A stretch of 64,000 nucleotides of DNA from positions 27,055-91,054 of the forward strand of contig NZ_MDGK01000058.1 of the NCBI RefSeq assembly GCF_001870465.1. Reading direction: 5' to 3'. The notes beneath the pieces were generated by a model, which saw nothing but the letters and a program-made list of their open reading frames with translations, was not told the DNA's origin and searched no databases. The stretch is from Pseudomonas extremorientalis (GTDB lineage: Bacteria; Pseudomonadota; Gammaproteobacteria; Pseudomonadales; Pseudomonadaceae). This document shows positions 31,324 to 38,910 of the stretch, piece by piece. Position 1 is the stretch's first letter; the number at the start of each line of letters is the position of its first letter. Position numbers and translations under genes: made by a program.

Positions 31324-32588
31324 AGTCATTGTGGTCAGCGACTGCGCCCTCAGTGGTGCCGACGCCTGCCTTGAGCGAGTCGGTGAAGGTGGACGTGGCG
31401 ATTGTCGGCGCGGGGTATACCGGCTTGTCGACGGCGCTGCATTTGGCCGAGCGCGGCGTCAGCGTGTGCGTACTGGAGGCCAACGAGCCGGGCTGGGGCG
31501 CATCCGGACGCAACGGCGGGCAGGTCAACCCGACGCTCAAATACGATCCGCAGCAACTGGTGCAGATGTACGGAGCGGAGCGTGCAGAACCGTTGATCTC
31601 GACTGTATCGAACTCGGCCGACCTGGTGTTCAAGCTGATCGAAAAACACGGCATCGATTGCGCGCCGGTACGCAAAGGCTGGATGCAGGTGTCGTACAGC
31701 GAAAAAGGCGTGGCCGGGTTGCACGCACGGGCAGATCAATGGGCCAGGCGCGGTGTACCGGTGCAGCGGCTGGATGCCGCAGCGGTGGCTTCGCGCATAG
31801 GCAGTGAGGCGTTTGCCGGTGGCTGGCTGGACGGTCGCGCCGGGGCGATTCAGCCGTTGGCGTATGCCCGTGGCTTGGTGGGTGCGGCGTTGGTGGCGGG
31901 TGTGCGGATCCATGGGCAAAGCGCGGTGACCGGGTTGCAGCGCCAGGGTTGCGGCTGGCAATTGCAGACGGCTGGCGGTGCGCAGGTCACGGCCGATCAA
32001 GTGGTGTTGGCCACCAACGGCTACAGCGGCAACCTGTGGCCGGGCATGGCGCAGAGCATCCTGGCGGCGAACAGTTTTATCGTCGCCACCAAACCCTTGA
32101 GCGGGCGAGCGGCGGACAGCATCTTGCCGGGGCAGGAAACCGTCTCCACCGCACAACGGCTGCTGCTGTACTTTCGCAAAGACAGCCATGGCCGCTTGCT
32201 GATGGGCGGACGCGGGCTGTTCAACGACCCCACGTCACCCACGGATTTCGCCCACCTGGAACGCTCGCTGGCGCTGCTGTTTCCGCAATTGGGGCCACTG
32301 GAATTCGAGTATCGCTGGGCGGGCCGTATTGCGATCACGCGGGACTTCATGCCCCATGTGCACCAGCCCGCACCGGGGCTTACATTGGCGCTGGGCTGCA
32401 ATGGCCGTGGCATCGCACTGTGTACCAGCCTGGGGCAGCAATTGGCGGGGCGGTTGTGCGACAGCACCGCGGAGTTCGCCTATCCGGTAACACCGTTGCA
32501 GCGCTTGCCGATGCATGGGTTGCAGCGGTTTTACATTGGGGCGGGGGTGGCGTGGTATAGCTTGCTGGATCGGCTCAATTGGAGCTGA
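31320..32588 (+). CDS. FAD-dependent amine/amino acid oxidoreductase (DAO family)
   Basis: A 422-residue flavoprotein of the D-amino acid oxidase/glycine oxidase fold. The FAD dinucleotide motif 'VAIVGAGYTGLSTALHLAERG' lies at residues 26-46, then 'EPGWGASGRNGGQVNPTLKYDP', a common motif of the gamma-glutamylputrescine oxidase-like branch (PuuB/OrdL). The C-terminal 'LTLALGCNGRGIALCTSLGQQLA' is the second FAD contact. The operon context with an amino acid importer suggests the imported amine or amino acid is oxidised, giving an aldehyde or keto acid plus ammonia or a primary amine. Confidence 0.87.
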   Translation: MKSLWSATAPSVVPTPALSESVKVDVAIVGAGYTGLSTALHLAERGVSVCVLEANEPGWGASGRNGGQVNPTLKYDPQQLVQMYGAERAEPLISTVSNSADLVFKLIEKHGIDCAPVRKGWMQVSYSEKGVAGLHARADQWARRGVPVQRLDAAAVASRIGSEAFAGGWLDGRAGAIQPLAYARGLVGAALVAGVRIHGQSAVTGLQRQGCGWQLQTAGGAQVTADQVVLATNGYSGNLWPGMAQSILAANSFIVATKPLSGRAADSILPGQETVSTAQRLLLYFRKDSHGRLLMGGRGLFNDPTSPTDFAHLERSLALLFPQLGPLEFEYRWAGRIAITRDFMPHVHQPAPGLTLALGCNGRGIALCTSLGQQLAGRLCDSTAEFAYPVTPLQRLPMHGLQRFYIGAGVAWYSLLDRLNWS

Positions 32589-32616
32589 ACAGAGCCCTTA
32601 CTCACACCACTCCCCA

Positions 32617-32706
32617 TGTGGGAGTGGGCTTGCCCGCGATGGCGATGTGTCAGCCACTGGATGTGCTGGCTGATGTACCGCCATCGCAGGCAAGCCAGCT
32701 CCCACA
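32617..32706. repeat. Inverted repeat, 'gtgggagtgggcttgcccgcg' variant
   Basis: Arms at about 32617-32647 and 32674-32706 pair with several mismatches. It follows the FAD oxidase gene and precedes the convergent glutaminase gene, again at a spot between two 3' ends. Confidence 0.8.
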
Positions 32707-32801
32707 CTGGTTCTCCTTTTCCGGGAGACCCTATTACACCCGTAAAGCGATCAATACTCTCAATCGCCAACGGCGATCGCTCCCATGAACGGGGCGCGCC
32801 C

Positions 32802-33710
32802 TCAAAACACCGACCACCCAATCCGCTCACTCAACAATTCCAACGCCTTCATCCCCGCCAGCGAGTTACCCGCCGTATTCAACTCCGGCGACCACACGCA
32901 CACCGTAAACTGCCCCGGCACCACCGCGACAATCCCGCCCCCTACCCCGCTCTTGCCCGGCAAGCCCACGCGATAGGCAAAATTGCCTGCCTCGTCGTAC
33001 AGCCCGCTGGTGGCCATGATCGAGTTGACCTGCTTGGTCTGGCGCGCCGTTAAAATCTGTTCGCCGCTGTGGGCACTCGTGCCTTCGTTGGCCAGGAAGC
33101 TGAATGCCTTGGCCAAATCCAGGCAGCTCATCTGCAAGGCGCAGTAGTTGAAATAGCTGTGCAGCACCGCGTCCACGTCGTTGTGGAAGTTGCCAAAGGA
33201 TTTCATCAGGTAGGCCATGGCGGCGTTGCGGGCACCGTGCTGGGCCTCGGATTCGGCGACGACGCTGTTGACCAGGATCTGCGGGTTGCCCGACAGGCGC
33301 CGGACGAAATCGCGCATCGACAAGATCGGCACGGCGAAGCGCGATTGGTTGATGTCGCAGATCACCAGCGCACCGGCGTTGATGAACGGATTACGCGGGC
33401 GGCCACGTTCGAACTCCAGCTGCACCATGGAGTTGAACGGCTGCCCGGAAGGCTCATGGCCCAGGCGTTCCCAGATGGTTTCGCCACCATGGTCGATGGC
33501 CTGCACCAGGCTGAACACCTTGGAAATGCTCTGCACCGAGAACAGCGTGTCGGCGTCACCGGCGCAATAGGCCGAGCCGTCGTTGCCGTACACGGCGATG
33601 CCCAATTGGTTGGCAGGCACATCGGCCAATGCCGGGATGTAATCGGCGACTTTGCCGAGGCCGATCAGGGGGCGCACTTCGTCGAGGATCGACTCCAGCA
33701 GCGCCTGCAT
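32802..33710 (-). CDS. glsA: Glutaminase
   Basis: A 302-residue glutaminase A/B family enzyme (serine-dependent beta-lactamase-like fold) that turns glutamine into glutamate and ammonia. The active-site motif is 'SVQSISKVFSLVQAI' with Ser61 and Lys64, and 'QPFNSMVQLEFERGRPRNPFINAGALVICDINQSRF', 'LMKSFGNFHNDVDAVLHSYFNYCALQMSC' and 'SGVGGGIVAVVPGQFTVCVWSPELNTAGNSLAG' follow. The length and 'MQALLESILDEVRPLIG' start agree with the Pseudomonas enzyme, which fixed ATG 33710; a second ATG lies 15 bases earlier. The gene stands alone. Confidence 0.93.
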   Translation of the reverse strand: MQALLESILDEVRPLIGLGKVADYIPALADVPANQLGIAVYGNDGSAYCAGDADTLFSVQSISKVFSLVQAIDHGGETIWERLGHEPSGQPFNSMVQLEFERGRPRNPFINAGALVICDINQSRFAVPILSMRDFVRRLSGNPQILVNSVVAESEAQHGARNAAMAYLMKSFGNFHNDVDAVLHSYFNYCALQMSCLDLAKAFSFLANEGTSAHSGEQILTARQTKQVNSIMATSGLYDEAGNFAYRVGLPGKSGVGGGIVAVVPGQFTVCVWSPELNTAGNSLAGMKALELLSERIGWSVF

Positions 33711-33791
33711 GTCTTGTCCAGTCATCTGTCTTTGAATCGGTGGTAAGCGGGGCGCGGAGGATACCTGAAACACGCAGGTCAAGCTTCATCA

Positions 33792-33834
33792 GGGGCGCTT
33801 CGCACCCCAACGCGGGACAAGCCCGCTCGCCACA
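33792..33834. repeat. REP-type palindromic repeat
   Basis: A GGGGCGCTTCGCACCCC hairpin followed by 'cgcgggacaagcccgctcgccaca'. It lies upstream of the glutaminase start and downstream of the hypothetical gene that ends at 33879. Confidence 0.8.
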
Positions 33835-33878
33835 GAGGGAGTGGGGACTCCCTCGCCGCAGCTCAATGTTGCGTGCGC

Positions 33879-34289
33879 TCAAAAGTGCGCCACATCCGAC
33901 ACCCGCTCATCCAGCACATCCCGCGCCAGTGCCCAGGCCCGGTCACGGGATTCCACCACCAGCAACGGATAACCCCAGGCCTTGCCGAACATCGCGGCAA
34001 ACGGCTTGAGCGCCAGGCGCTGCGCGGCACTGGGCTCGACCTGGATCATGCCTTTGACGTAGGTATGCAGCGCCTGTTTGTTTTTCTTCATCCAGATCGA
34101 CGCTTGCTTGCGCTCCTCATGGGAGTGTTCGTGATTGTTCTCGTCCACGGATTTTTCGTGCAGCAGCAGGAAGGGTTGCTGGCGGGCCAGCAGGCTTTCG
34201 AACACGGCGAAGGCATCCTCCGGCCCGCCTTCATTGGGCGCATCAAAGACGATTTTCACCACCGGGAATGTTGAACTGTCGAGTCGCAT
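33879..34289 (-). CDS. Hypothetical protein (136 aa)
   Basis: I do not recognise the family. The protein is soluble, without signal peptide; it opens with an alternating hydrophobic strand pattern ('STFPVVKIVFDAP'), has a charged His/Glu-rich middle ('DENNHEHSHEERKQA') and ends in a helical part. The overall pattern, with 'FPVVKIVFDAPNEGG' and a central helix, could suit a small alpha/beta domain. ATG 34289 follows an AGGAGCTC-like ribosome site (GGAGCTC at about 34291-34297). It is divergent from an AraC-type regulator with 111 bases between the starts. Confidence 0.65.
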   Translation of the reverse strand: MRLDSSTFPVVKIVFDAPNEGGPEDAFAVFESLLARQQPFLLLHEKSVDENNHEHSHEERKQASIWMKKNKQALHTYVKGMIQVEPSAAQRLALKPFAAMFGKAWGYPLLVVESRDRAWALARDVLDERVSDVAHF

Positions 34290-34400
34290 GGCCGAGCTCC
34301 TTGTTGAGAATTGATCTCACTATAGGTCTCAAGCCGCTGGACGGCATTGCACAGAATAGCCAGACTGTTTCGCAATTCAGCCAACCTGCGATCCCTTGTC

Positions 34401-35243
34401 ATGAAACACCATCGCCTGGAAATGCACGATCCGTCACTGTCCAGAGACGCCGACGTATTCCCCCGCGCCGTAGTGGCCGTAGGGGCCACCGCCACGTCGG
34501 ATACCTGGGAACATACCCAGCATGCCCATCGCAAGGGCCAACTGATGTACACCTTGCGCGGGGTCATCCATTGCGAGATTGAGGCCGGTATCTGGATCGT
34601 GCCGCCGCAATGCGCGCTGTGGATTCCCGGCGGAACGCCTCACGCGGCACGGGGGGCTGGCGCTGCGGAAGTCTATTGCCTGCTGATCGACCCCGATGCC
34701 GCCTGCGCCCTGCCCCGGCAATGCTGCACGCTGGCGGTGTCGGCCCTGCTGCATGAGCTGATCAGCAAGGCGGTGAGTTTCCCGCAACTGTATGACGAGC
34801 AAGGCGCCCAGGGGCGTTTGATCAGTACCTTGCTGGATGAATTGGCCGTCGCGCCTGTTGAAGCCCTGCACCTGCCCATGCCACAAGATCCGCGCCTGCG
34901 TCGCCTGGCCGACAGCCTGCTGGCTGAACCGGCGGACAAGTCCACCCTCGGTCAATGGGCGGTGCGCATCGGCATGAGCGAACGCAGCATGACGCGTCTG
35001 CTGCTGGAGGAACTGGGCCTGAGTTTTGGCCGTTGGCGCCGGCAGTTGCATGTAATCCTGTCGCTGCAACGCCTGGCCAGGGGTGAGAGTGTGCAGCGCG
35101 TGGCCCTGGACCTGGGCTATGAGAACGCCAGTGGTTTTATCACCATGTTCCGCAAGACCGTGGGCCAGCCGCCGGCGCGTTACCTGGCGGACCGCGCCGG
35201 GGCCTTGAGCTCATTGGCGCCGGCGACGATTGCGCTGAACTGA
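34401..35243 (+). CDS. AraC-family transcriptional regulator with cupin domain
   Basis: A 280-residue regulator. The N-terminal cupin ('HAHRKGQLMYTLRGVIHCEIEAGIWIVPPQCALWIPGGTPHAAR', residues ~47-90) is of the double-stranded beta-helix type that senses small ligands; the C-terminal AraC HTH pair starts at about residue 175 ('STLGQWAVRIGMSERSMTRLLLEE') and ends with 'ALDLGYENASGFITMFRKTVGQPPARYL'. A similar protein is encoded at 53077. The gene is divergent from the hypothetical gene at 33879, the likely target. Confidence 0.85.
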   Translation: MKHHRLEMHDPSLSRDADVFPRAVVAVGATATSDTWEHTQHAHRKGQLMYTLRGVIHCEIEAGIWIVPPQCALWIPGGTPHAARGAGAAEVYCLLIDPDAACALPRQCCTLAVSALLHELISKAVSFPQLYDEQGAQGRLISTLLDELAVAPVEALHLPMPQDPRLRRLADSLLAEPADKSTLGQWAVRIGMSERSMTRLLLEELGLSFGRWRRQLHVILSLQRLARGESVQRVALDLGYENASGFITMFRKTVGQPPARYLADRAGALSSLAPATIALN

Positions 35244-35284
35244 AGGGGCGGCTACCCGGATCTGCAGGCCTGCTCGCCACACAG

Positions 35285-36610
35285 TCAACTGTCCAGATCA
35301 GCCAAGCCCAAATGCTCACGCAACGTCGCCCCTTCATACGCGGTGCGGAACAGCCCCTTGCGCTGCAAATGCGGAATCACGCTCTCGACAAACTCCGTGA
35401 ACGAGCCCGGCAAATACCCCGGAGAGATCACAAACCCGTCGCAACCGCCCTGCTCGAACAACTCGGCCAGTTGATCGGCAATCTGCGCGCCGGTACCCAC
35501 CAATTGCGGCACGCGCACGCTGCTGGCGAAGATGCGCCCGAGTTGTTCCAGGGTGGTTTGCGGGCCCTGCATCAACAGCTTTTCAGCCGCCGCCGGGTGG
35601 ATCAGCGGCGACTGGGCGATCTCGGCCAGTGTCGCCGAAAGCGGGAATGGCGACAGGTCCACATTCAACTGCGAGGCCAGTGTCACCAGCCCCAGTTCCG
35701 GACGGGCCAGCGCATTGTGCCGATCGCGCTTGGCGCGGGCCTCCGCCTCGCTGCCCCCCATGAACGGCATCACCGCCGTCAGCACTTTGCAGCTGTCGGC
35801 GTCGCGCCCCTGCTGCACCACCTGGGCACGCACGTCATCGCGGAATGCACGCATGGCCGCCAAGTGCGGATGGATAGTGAAGATCGCCTCGGCCCAACGC
35901 GCACCGAAGCGCCGACCACGCCCGGAAGAACCAGCCTGGATCAGTACCGGTCGGCCCTGGGGCGTGCGCGGGATATTCAGCGGGCCTTCGACCCTGAACC
36001 ACTCGCCCTGGTGCTGCACCGAACGGATCAATCCAGGGTCTGCCAGCACGCCGCTTTCGCGGTTCAGTTTAAGCGCGTCCTTGCCCCAGCTGTTCCACAG
36101 TTTCAGCGCAACTTCAACAAACTCATCGGCGCGGTCGTAGCGCAGGTCGTGCTCCAGGTGCTTGTCCTTGCCGAACAGGCGACCCTCGCTGTCGTTCATC
36201 GAGGTGACGATGTTCCACGCCGCGCGGCCCCTGGACAGGTGGTCGAGGGTGGCGAATTCACGGGCGATGTGCGCCGGTTCGTAATAGGTGGTGGACCGCG
36301 TTGCGCCCAGGCCCAGCCTGCTGGTCTTGCCGACCAGGTAAGACAGGATCGGCAACGGGTCCAGACGCGTGGCGTCCTGGGCGCCGTAGCGCAAGGCCAA
36401 CTCGCGCGAGCCGCCCATCTGGTCGCCCACGGCCAGGCGGTCGGCGAAGAACAGGAAGTCGAACAGCCCCTCTTCCACCACCTTGGCGACCCGCGCGTAG
36501 TACTCCGGGTCGAGGTAATTGCCGACGGTTTCAGGATGGCGCCACACCGCGTGGCTGTGCACCACCGGCCCACTCAACAGGAACGCGGATAAATGGATCT
36601 GGCGGCTCAT
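35285..36610 (-). CDS. LLM-class FMN monooxygenase (NtaA/SnaA/DszA type)
   Basis: A 441-residue flavin-dependent monooxygenase of the bacterial luciferase fold, of the branch that includes nitrilotriacetate and dibenzothiophene sulfone monooxygenases. Visible family blocks: 'AVWRHPETVGNYLDPEYYARVAKVVEEGLFDFLFFAD', 'GRAAWNIVTSMNDSEGRLFGKD', 'WDSW'-like 'LWNSWGKDALKLNRESG' and 'RPVLIQAGSSGRGRRFGARWAEAIFT'. The ATG overlaps the stop of the upstream binding protein (ATGA). No flavin reductase gene is next to it. The pairing with a sulfonate-type binding protein suggests desulfonation of an organosulfur compound. Confidence 0.87.
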   Translation of the reverse strand: MSRQIHLSAFLLSGPVVHSHAVWRHPETVGNYLDPEYYARVAKVVEEGLFDFLFFADRLAVGDQMGGSRELALRYGAQDATRLDPLPILSYLVGKTSRLGLGATRSTTYYEPAHIAREFATLDHLSRGRAAWNIVTSMNDSEGRLFGKDKHLEHDLRYDRADEFVEVALKLWNSWGKDALKLNRESGVLADPGLIRSVQHQGEWFRVEGPLNIPRTPQGRPVLIQAGSSGRGRRFGARWAEAIFTIHPHLAAMRAFRDDVRAQVVQQGRDADSCKVLTAVMPFMGGSEAEARAKRDRHNALARPELGLVTLASQLNVDLSPFPLSATLAEIAQSPLIHPAAAEKLLMQGPQTTLEQLGRIFASSVRVPQLVGTGAQIADQLAELFEQGGCDGFVISPGYLPGSFTEFVESVIPHLQRKGLFRTAYEGATLREHLGLADLDS

Positions 36611-37545
36611 GGCTTGGGCGTCCACACGGTAATGGCGCTGACCTGCAACGGCTTGGGAATCAGCTTGGCGGCGTAATAGGTGTCGGCGATGCGCTGTTGC
36701 TCGGCGAGGTTGTCCAGCTTGACCGGGATGATGTCGTAGCTGCGGCGGCTATTGGCGCGCTCGACCGTGGCCGGGGCGATATTGCCCCACAGCGGGCCAA
36801 GGATGGCGGCGGCTTCCTTGGGATGGGCCTTCACCCATTGGCCGGTCTCGCGCAGGGTGTCGAAGGTCACCTGCAACACGTCCGGGTGGGCCTTGGCGAA
36901 CGTCGTCGTCGCCAGATAGAAACGGTTGTAGTCGGCCAGGCCGTCCTTGCCGTCGGCGATTACACGCACATGGTGATCCAACTGTTGGGTGGCGAAGAAC
37001 GGGTCCCAGATCACCCACGCGTCGACACTGCCATTAGCGAAGGCCGCGCCGCCATCCGGGGCTTCCAGGTAACGCGGAGTGATATCGGCCAGGGTCAGCC
37101 CGGCCTTTTTCAACGCCGAGATCAGCAGGTAGTTGCTGCCCGAGCCCTTGGACACGGCAACGGTCTTGCCCTTGAGGTCGGCGATGCTGTGGATCGGCGA
37201 CGTGTCCTGAACGATGATTGCCTGGGCGCCCGGCGATGCGTTTTCCTGGGCGTAATAGGTCAGCGGTGCATCGGCGGCCTGGGTAAACAGCGCGAAAGCG
37301 TCAGCCACATCGGCGTGCAGGTCGACGCTGCCGGCATTCAGCGAGCTGAGCAGGCCGGTGCTGAATTCATGCCAGTTCACCGTGAATCCCAGGGGCTTGA
37401 GGCGCTGTTCCAACTGGCCATTTTGCTTGAGCAGGATCCACAGGGTGGATGAGCGCTGGTAGCTGATGTCCAGGGTTTGCTCGGCCTGGGCCGCCGTGGC
37501 GGCGAACAGCAGGCTGGCGGCGACGATTAGTTTTTTGAACGTCAT
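36607..37545 (-). CDS. Aliphatic sulfonate-type ABC substrate-binding protein (SsuA-like)
   Basis: A 312-residue periplasmic binding protein with signal peptide 'LIVAASLLFAATAAQAEQ'. The SsuA/TauA layout is clear: 'LDISYQRSSTLWILLKQNGQLEQRLKPLG', 'VDLHADVADAF', 'AVSKGSGSNYLLISALKKAGL' and 'GGAAFANGSVDAWVIWDPFFA'. It is a close paralog of the protein encoded divergently at 37791. No permease or ATPase gene is near, so the transport core must be shared or lie elsewhere. The downstream monooxygenase overlaps its stop. Confidence 0.88.
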   Translation of the reverse strand: MTFKKLIVAASLLFAATAAQAEQTLDISYQRSSTLWILLKQNGQLEQRLKPLGFTVNWHEFSTGLLSSLNAGSVDLHADVADAFALFTQAADAPLTYYAQENASPGAQAIIVQDTSPIHSIADLKGKTVAVSKGSGSNYLLISALKKAGLTLADITPRYLEAPDGGAAFANGSVDAWVIWDPFFATQQLDHHVRVIADGKDGLADYNRFYLATTTFAKAHPDVLQVTFDTLRETGQWVKAHPKEAAAILGPLWGNIAPATVERANSRRSYDIIPVKLDNLAEQQRIADTYYAAKLIPKPLQVSAITVWTPKP

Positions 37546-37790
37546 GGGAGGCCTTGGCGAGGAAGAAATGAAGGGCGCTGCTTATGCCAAAAAACCGCGT
37601 CAGGCCTGGCAATAAAGCTTGTTCGATTATATTAACGATGAGCAATGATGAAAGAATCTTATAATTCTATGGTTATGCCCAATTCATAGGCGGCAGGGAA
37701 AAGCGTCCTAAGCTCAGATCGAAAGAGTATTTAACGAATAGTTTTTAGAACTTTAAGCTCAGGCCTATTTCGTCACAGATCGAGCTCGCC
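37546..37790. promoter_or_regulatory. Divergent promoter region of the two SsuA-like genes
   Basis: This 245-base, notably AT-rich stretch separates two divergent paralogous binding protein genes. It holds a small dyad AGAAT-N6-ATTCT at 37653-37668 and the wider CTATG...CATAG pair just after it. Sulfonate genes are generally controlled by LysR-type CysB or Cbl-like proteins, which would fit, but no binding site can be assigned by eye. Confidence 0.45.
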
Positions 37791-38735
37791 ATGTCCCTAC
37801 GTCACCCCTTCGCCGCACTCCTCGGCTTGCTGGCTCTGTCCGTCGCCATCAGCGCGCAGGCCCAGGAAACCGTACGCATCGGTTACCAGAAGTCCTCGAC
37901 CCTGATCACCTTGCTGAAAACCCAGGGCACCCTGGAAAAAGCCCTCAAGGCCGACAACATCGACGTGAGCTGGCACGAGTTCCCCAGCGGCCTGCCGCTG
38001 CTCGAAGCACTGAACGTGGGCAATGTGGATATCAGCGCCGACGTGGCCGACACCGTGCCGATCTTCGCCCAGGCGGCCCAGGCCAAACTCACCTATTTCG
38101 CCCAGGAAGCGCCCTCGCCCGCGGCCCAGGCCATCGTGGTACGCAAGGACTCGCCGATCCAGAACCTGGCGGACCTCAAGGGCAAGAAGATCGCCGTGAC
38201 CAAGGCCGCTGGCACCCACTACTTGCTGATCGCCGCACTGGCCAAGGCGGGGCTGGCCTTTTCAGATATCGAACCGGCCTACCTGTCACCCGCCGACGGT
38301 CGCGCGGCGTTCGAGAACAACAAGGTGGACGCCTGGGTTACCTGGGAACCCTTCCTGACCAGCGTGCAGCGCCAATTGCCCACACGCACCCTGGCGGACG
38401 GCGCAGGGCTGGCCAGCTACAAGCGTTACTACCTGACCGGTACACCGTACGCCAAGGCGCACCCGGAAGTATTGAGGGTGGTGTACGAGCAGTTGGAAAA
38501 AGCCGGGCAGTGGGTGAAAACCCACCCCCAGGATGCGGCCAAGGTGCTGGGGCCGTTGTGGGGCAACCTGGATGTAGCGACGGTTGAAGCAGCCAATGCG
38601 CACCGCAGCTACCTGGTGCAACCGGTGACGCTCGATCAGTTGGGCGAACAGCAAAAAATCGCCGATGCGTTCTTCAAGGCGGGGTTATTGCCCAAGGCGG
38701 TGGATGCCAAGGATGTACAGACCTGGAAGCCTTGA
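37791..38735 (+). CDS. Aliphatic sulfonate-type ABC substrate-binding protein (SsuA-like)
   Basis: A 314-residue periplasmic binding protein with signal peptide 'LLGLLALSVAISAQAQE'. The mature part ('VRIGYQKSSTLITLLKTQGTLEKALKADNIDVSWHEFPSGLPLLEALNVGNVDISADVADTVPIF') and 'AVTKAAGTHYLLIAALAKAGLAF' follow SsuA and are clearly similar to its divergent neighbour. The ligand is probably a sulfonate or related organosulfur compound. It stands alone on its strand, followed by repeats and the convergent FGGY kinase gene. Confidence 0.88.
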   Translation: MSLRHPFAALLGLLALSVAISAQAQETVRIGYQKSSTLITLLKTQGTLEKALKADNIDVSWHEFPSGLPLLEALNVGNVDISADVADTVPIFAQAAQAKLTYFAQEAPSPAAQAIVVRKDSPIQNLADLKGKKIAVTKAAGTHYLLIAALAKAGLAFSDIEPAYLSPADGRAAFENNKVDAWVTWEPFLTSVQRQLPTRTLADGAGLASYKRYYLTGTPYAKAHPEVLRVVYEQLEKAGQWVKTHPQDAAKVLGPLWGNLDVATVEAANAHRSYLVQPVTLDQLGEQQKIADAFFKAGLLPKAVDAKDVQTWKP

Positions 38736-38759
38736 GGGCGTAACAGGGAGTACTGCAAC

Positions 38760-38893
38760 TGTGGCGAGCGGGCTTGCCCCGCGTTGGGTTGCGAAGCGAC
38801 CCTGGAAGGAGGAATGCGGTGAGTCAGGCACTCTTCGGCCGCTGGTGTGGGGGCTGCTTCGCAGCCCGACGCGGGGCAAGCCCGCTCGCCACA
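38760..38893. repeat. Inverted pair of REP-type repeats
   Basis: A unit at 38760-38803 (starting TGTGGCGAGCGGG) is followed by an opposite unit at 38849-38893. As at 6314-6446, two units face each other between convergent genes, here the SsuA-like gene and the FGGY kinase. Confidence 0.85.
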
Positions 38894-38910
38894 GATTTGG
38901 ATCACGATGG

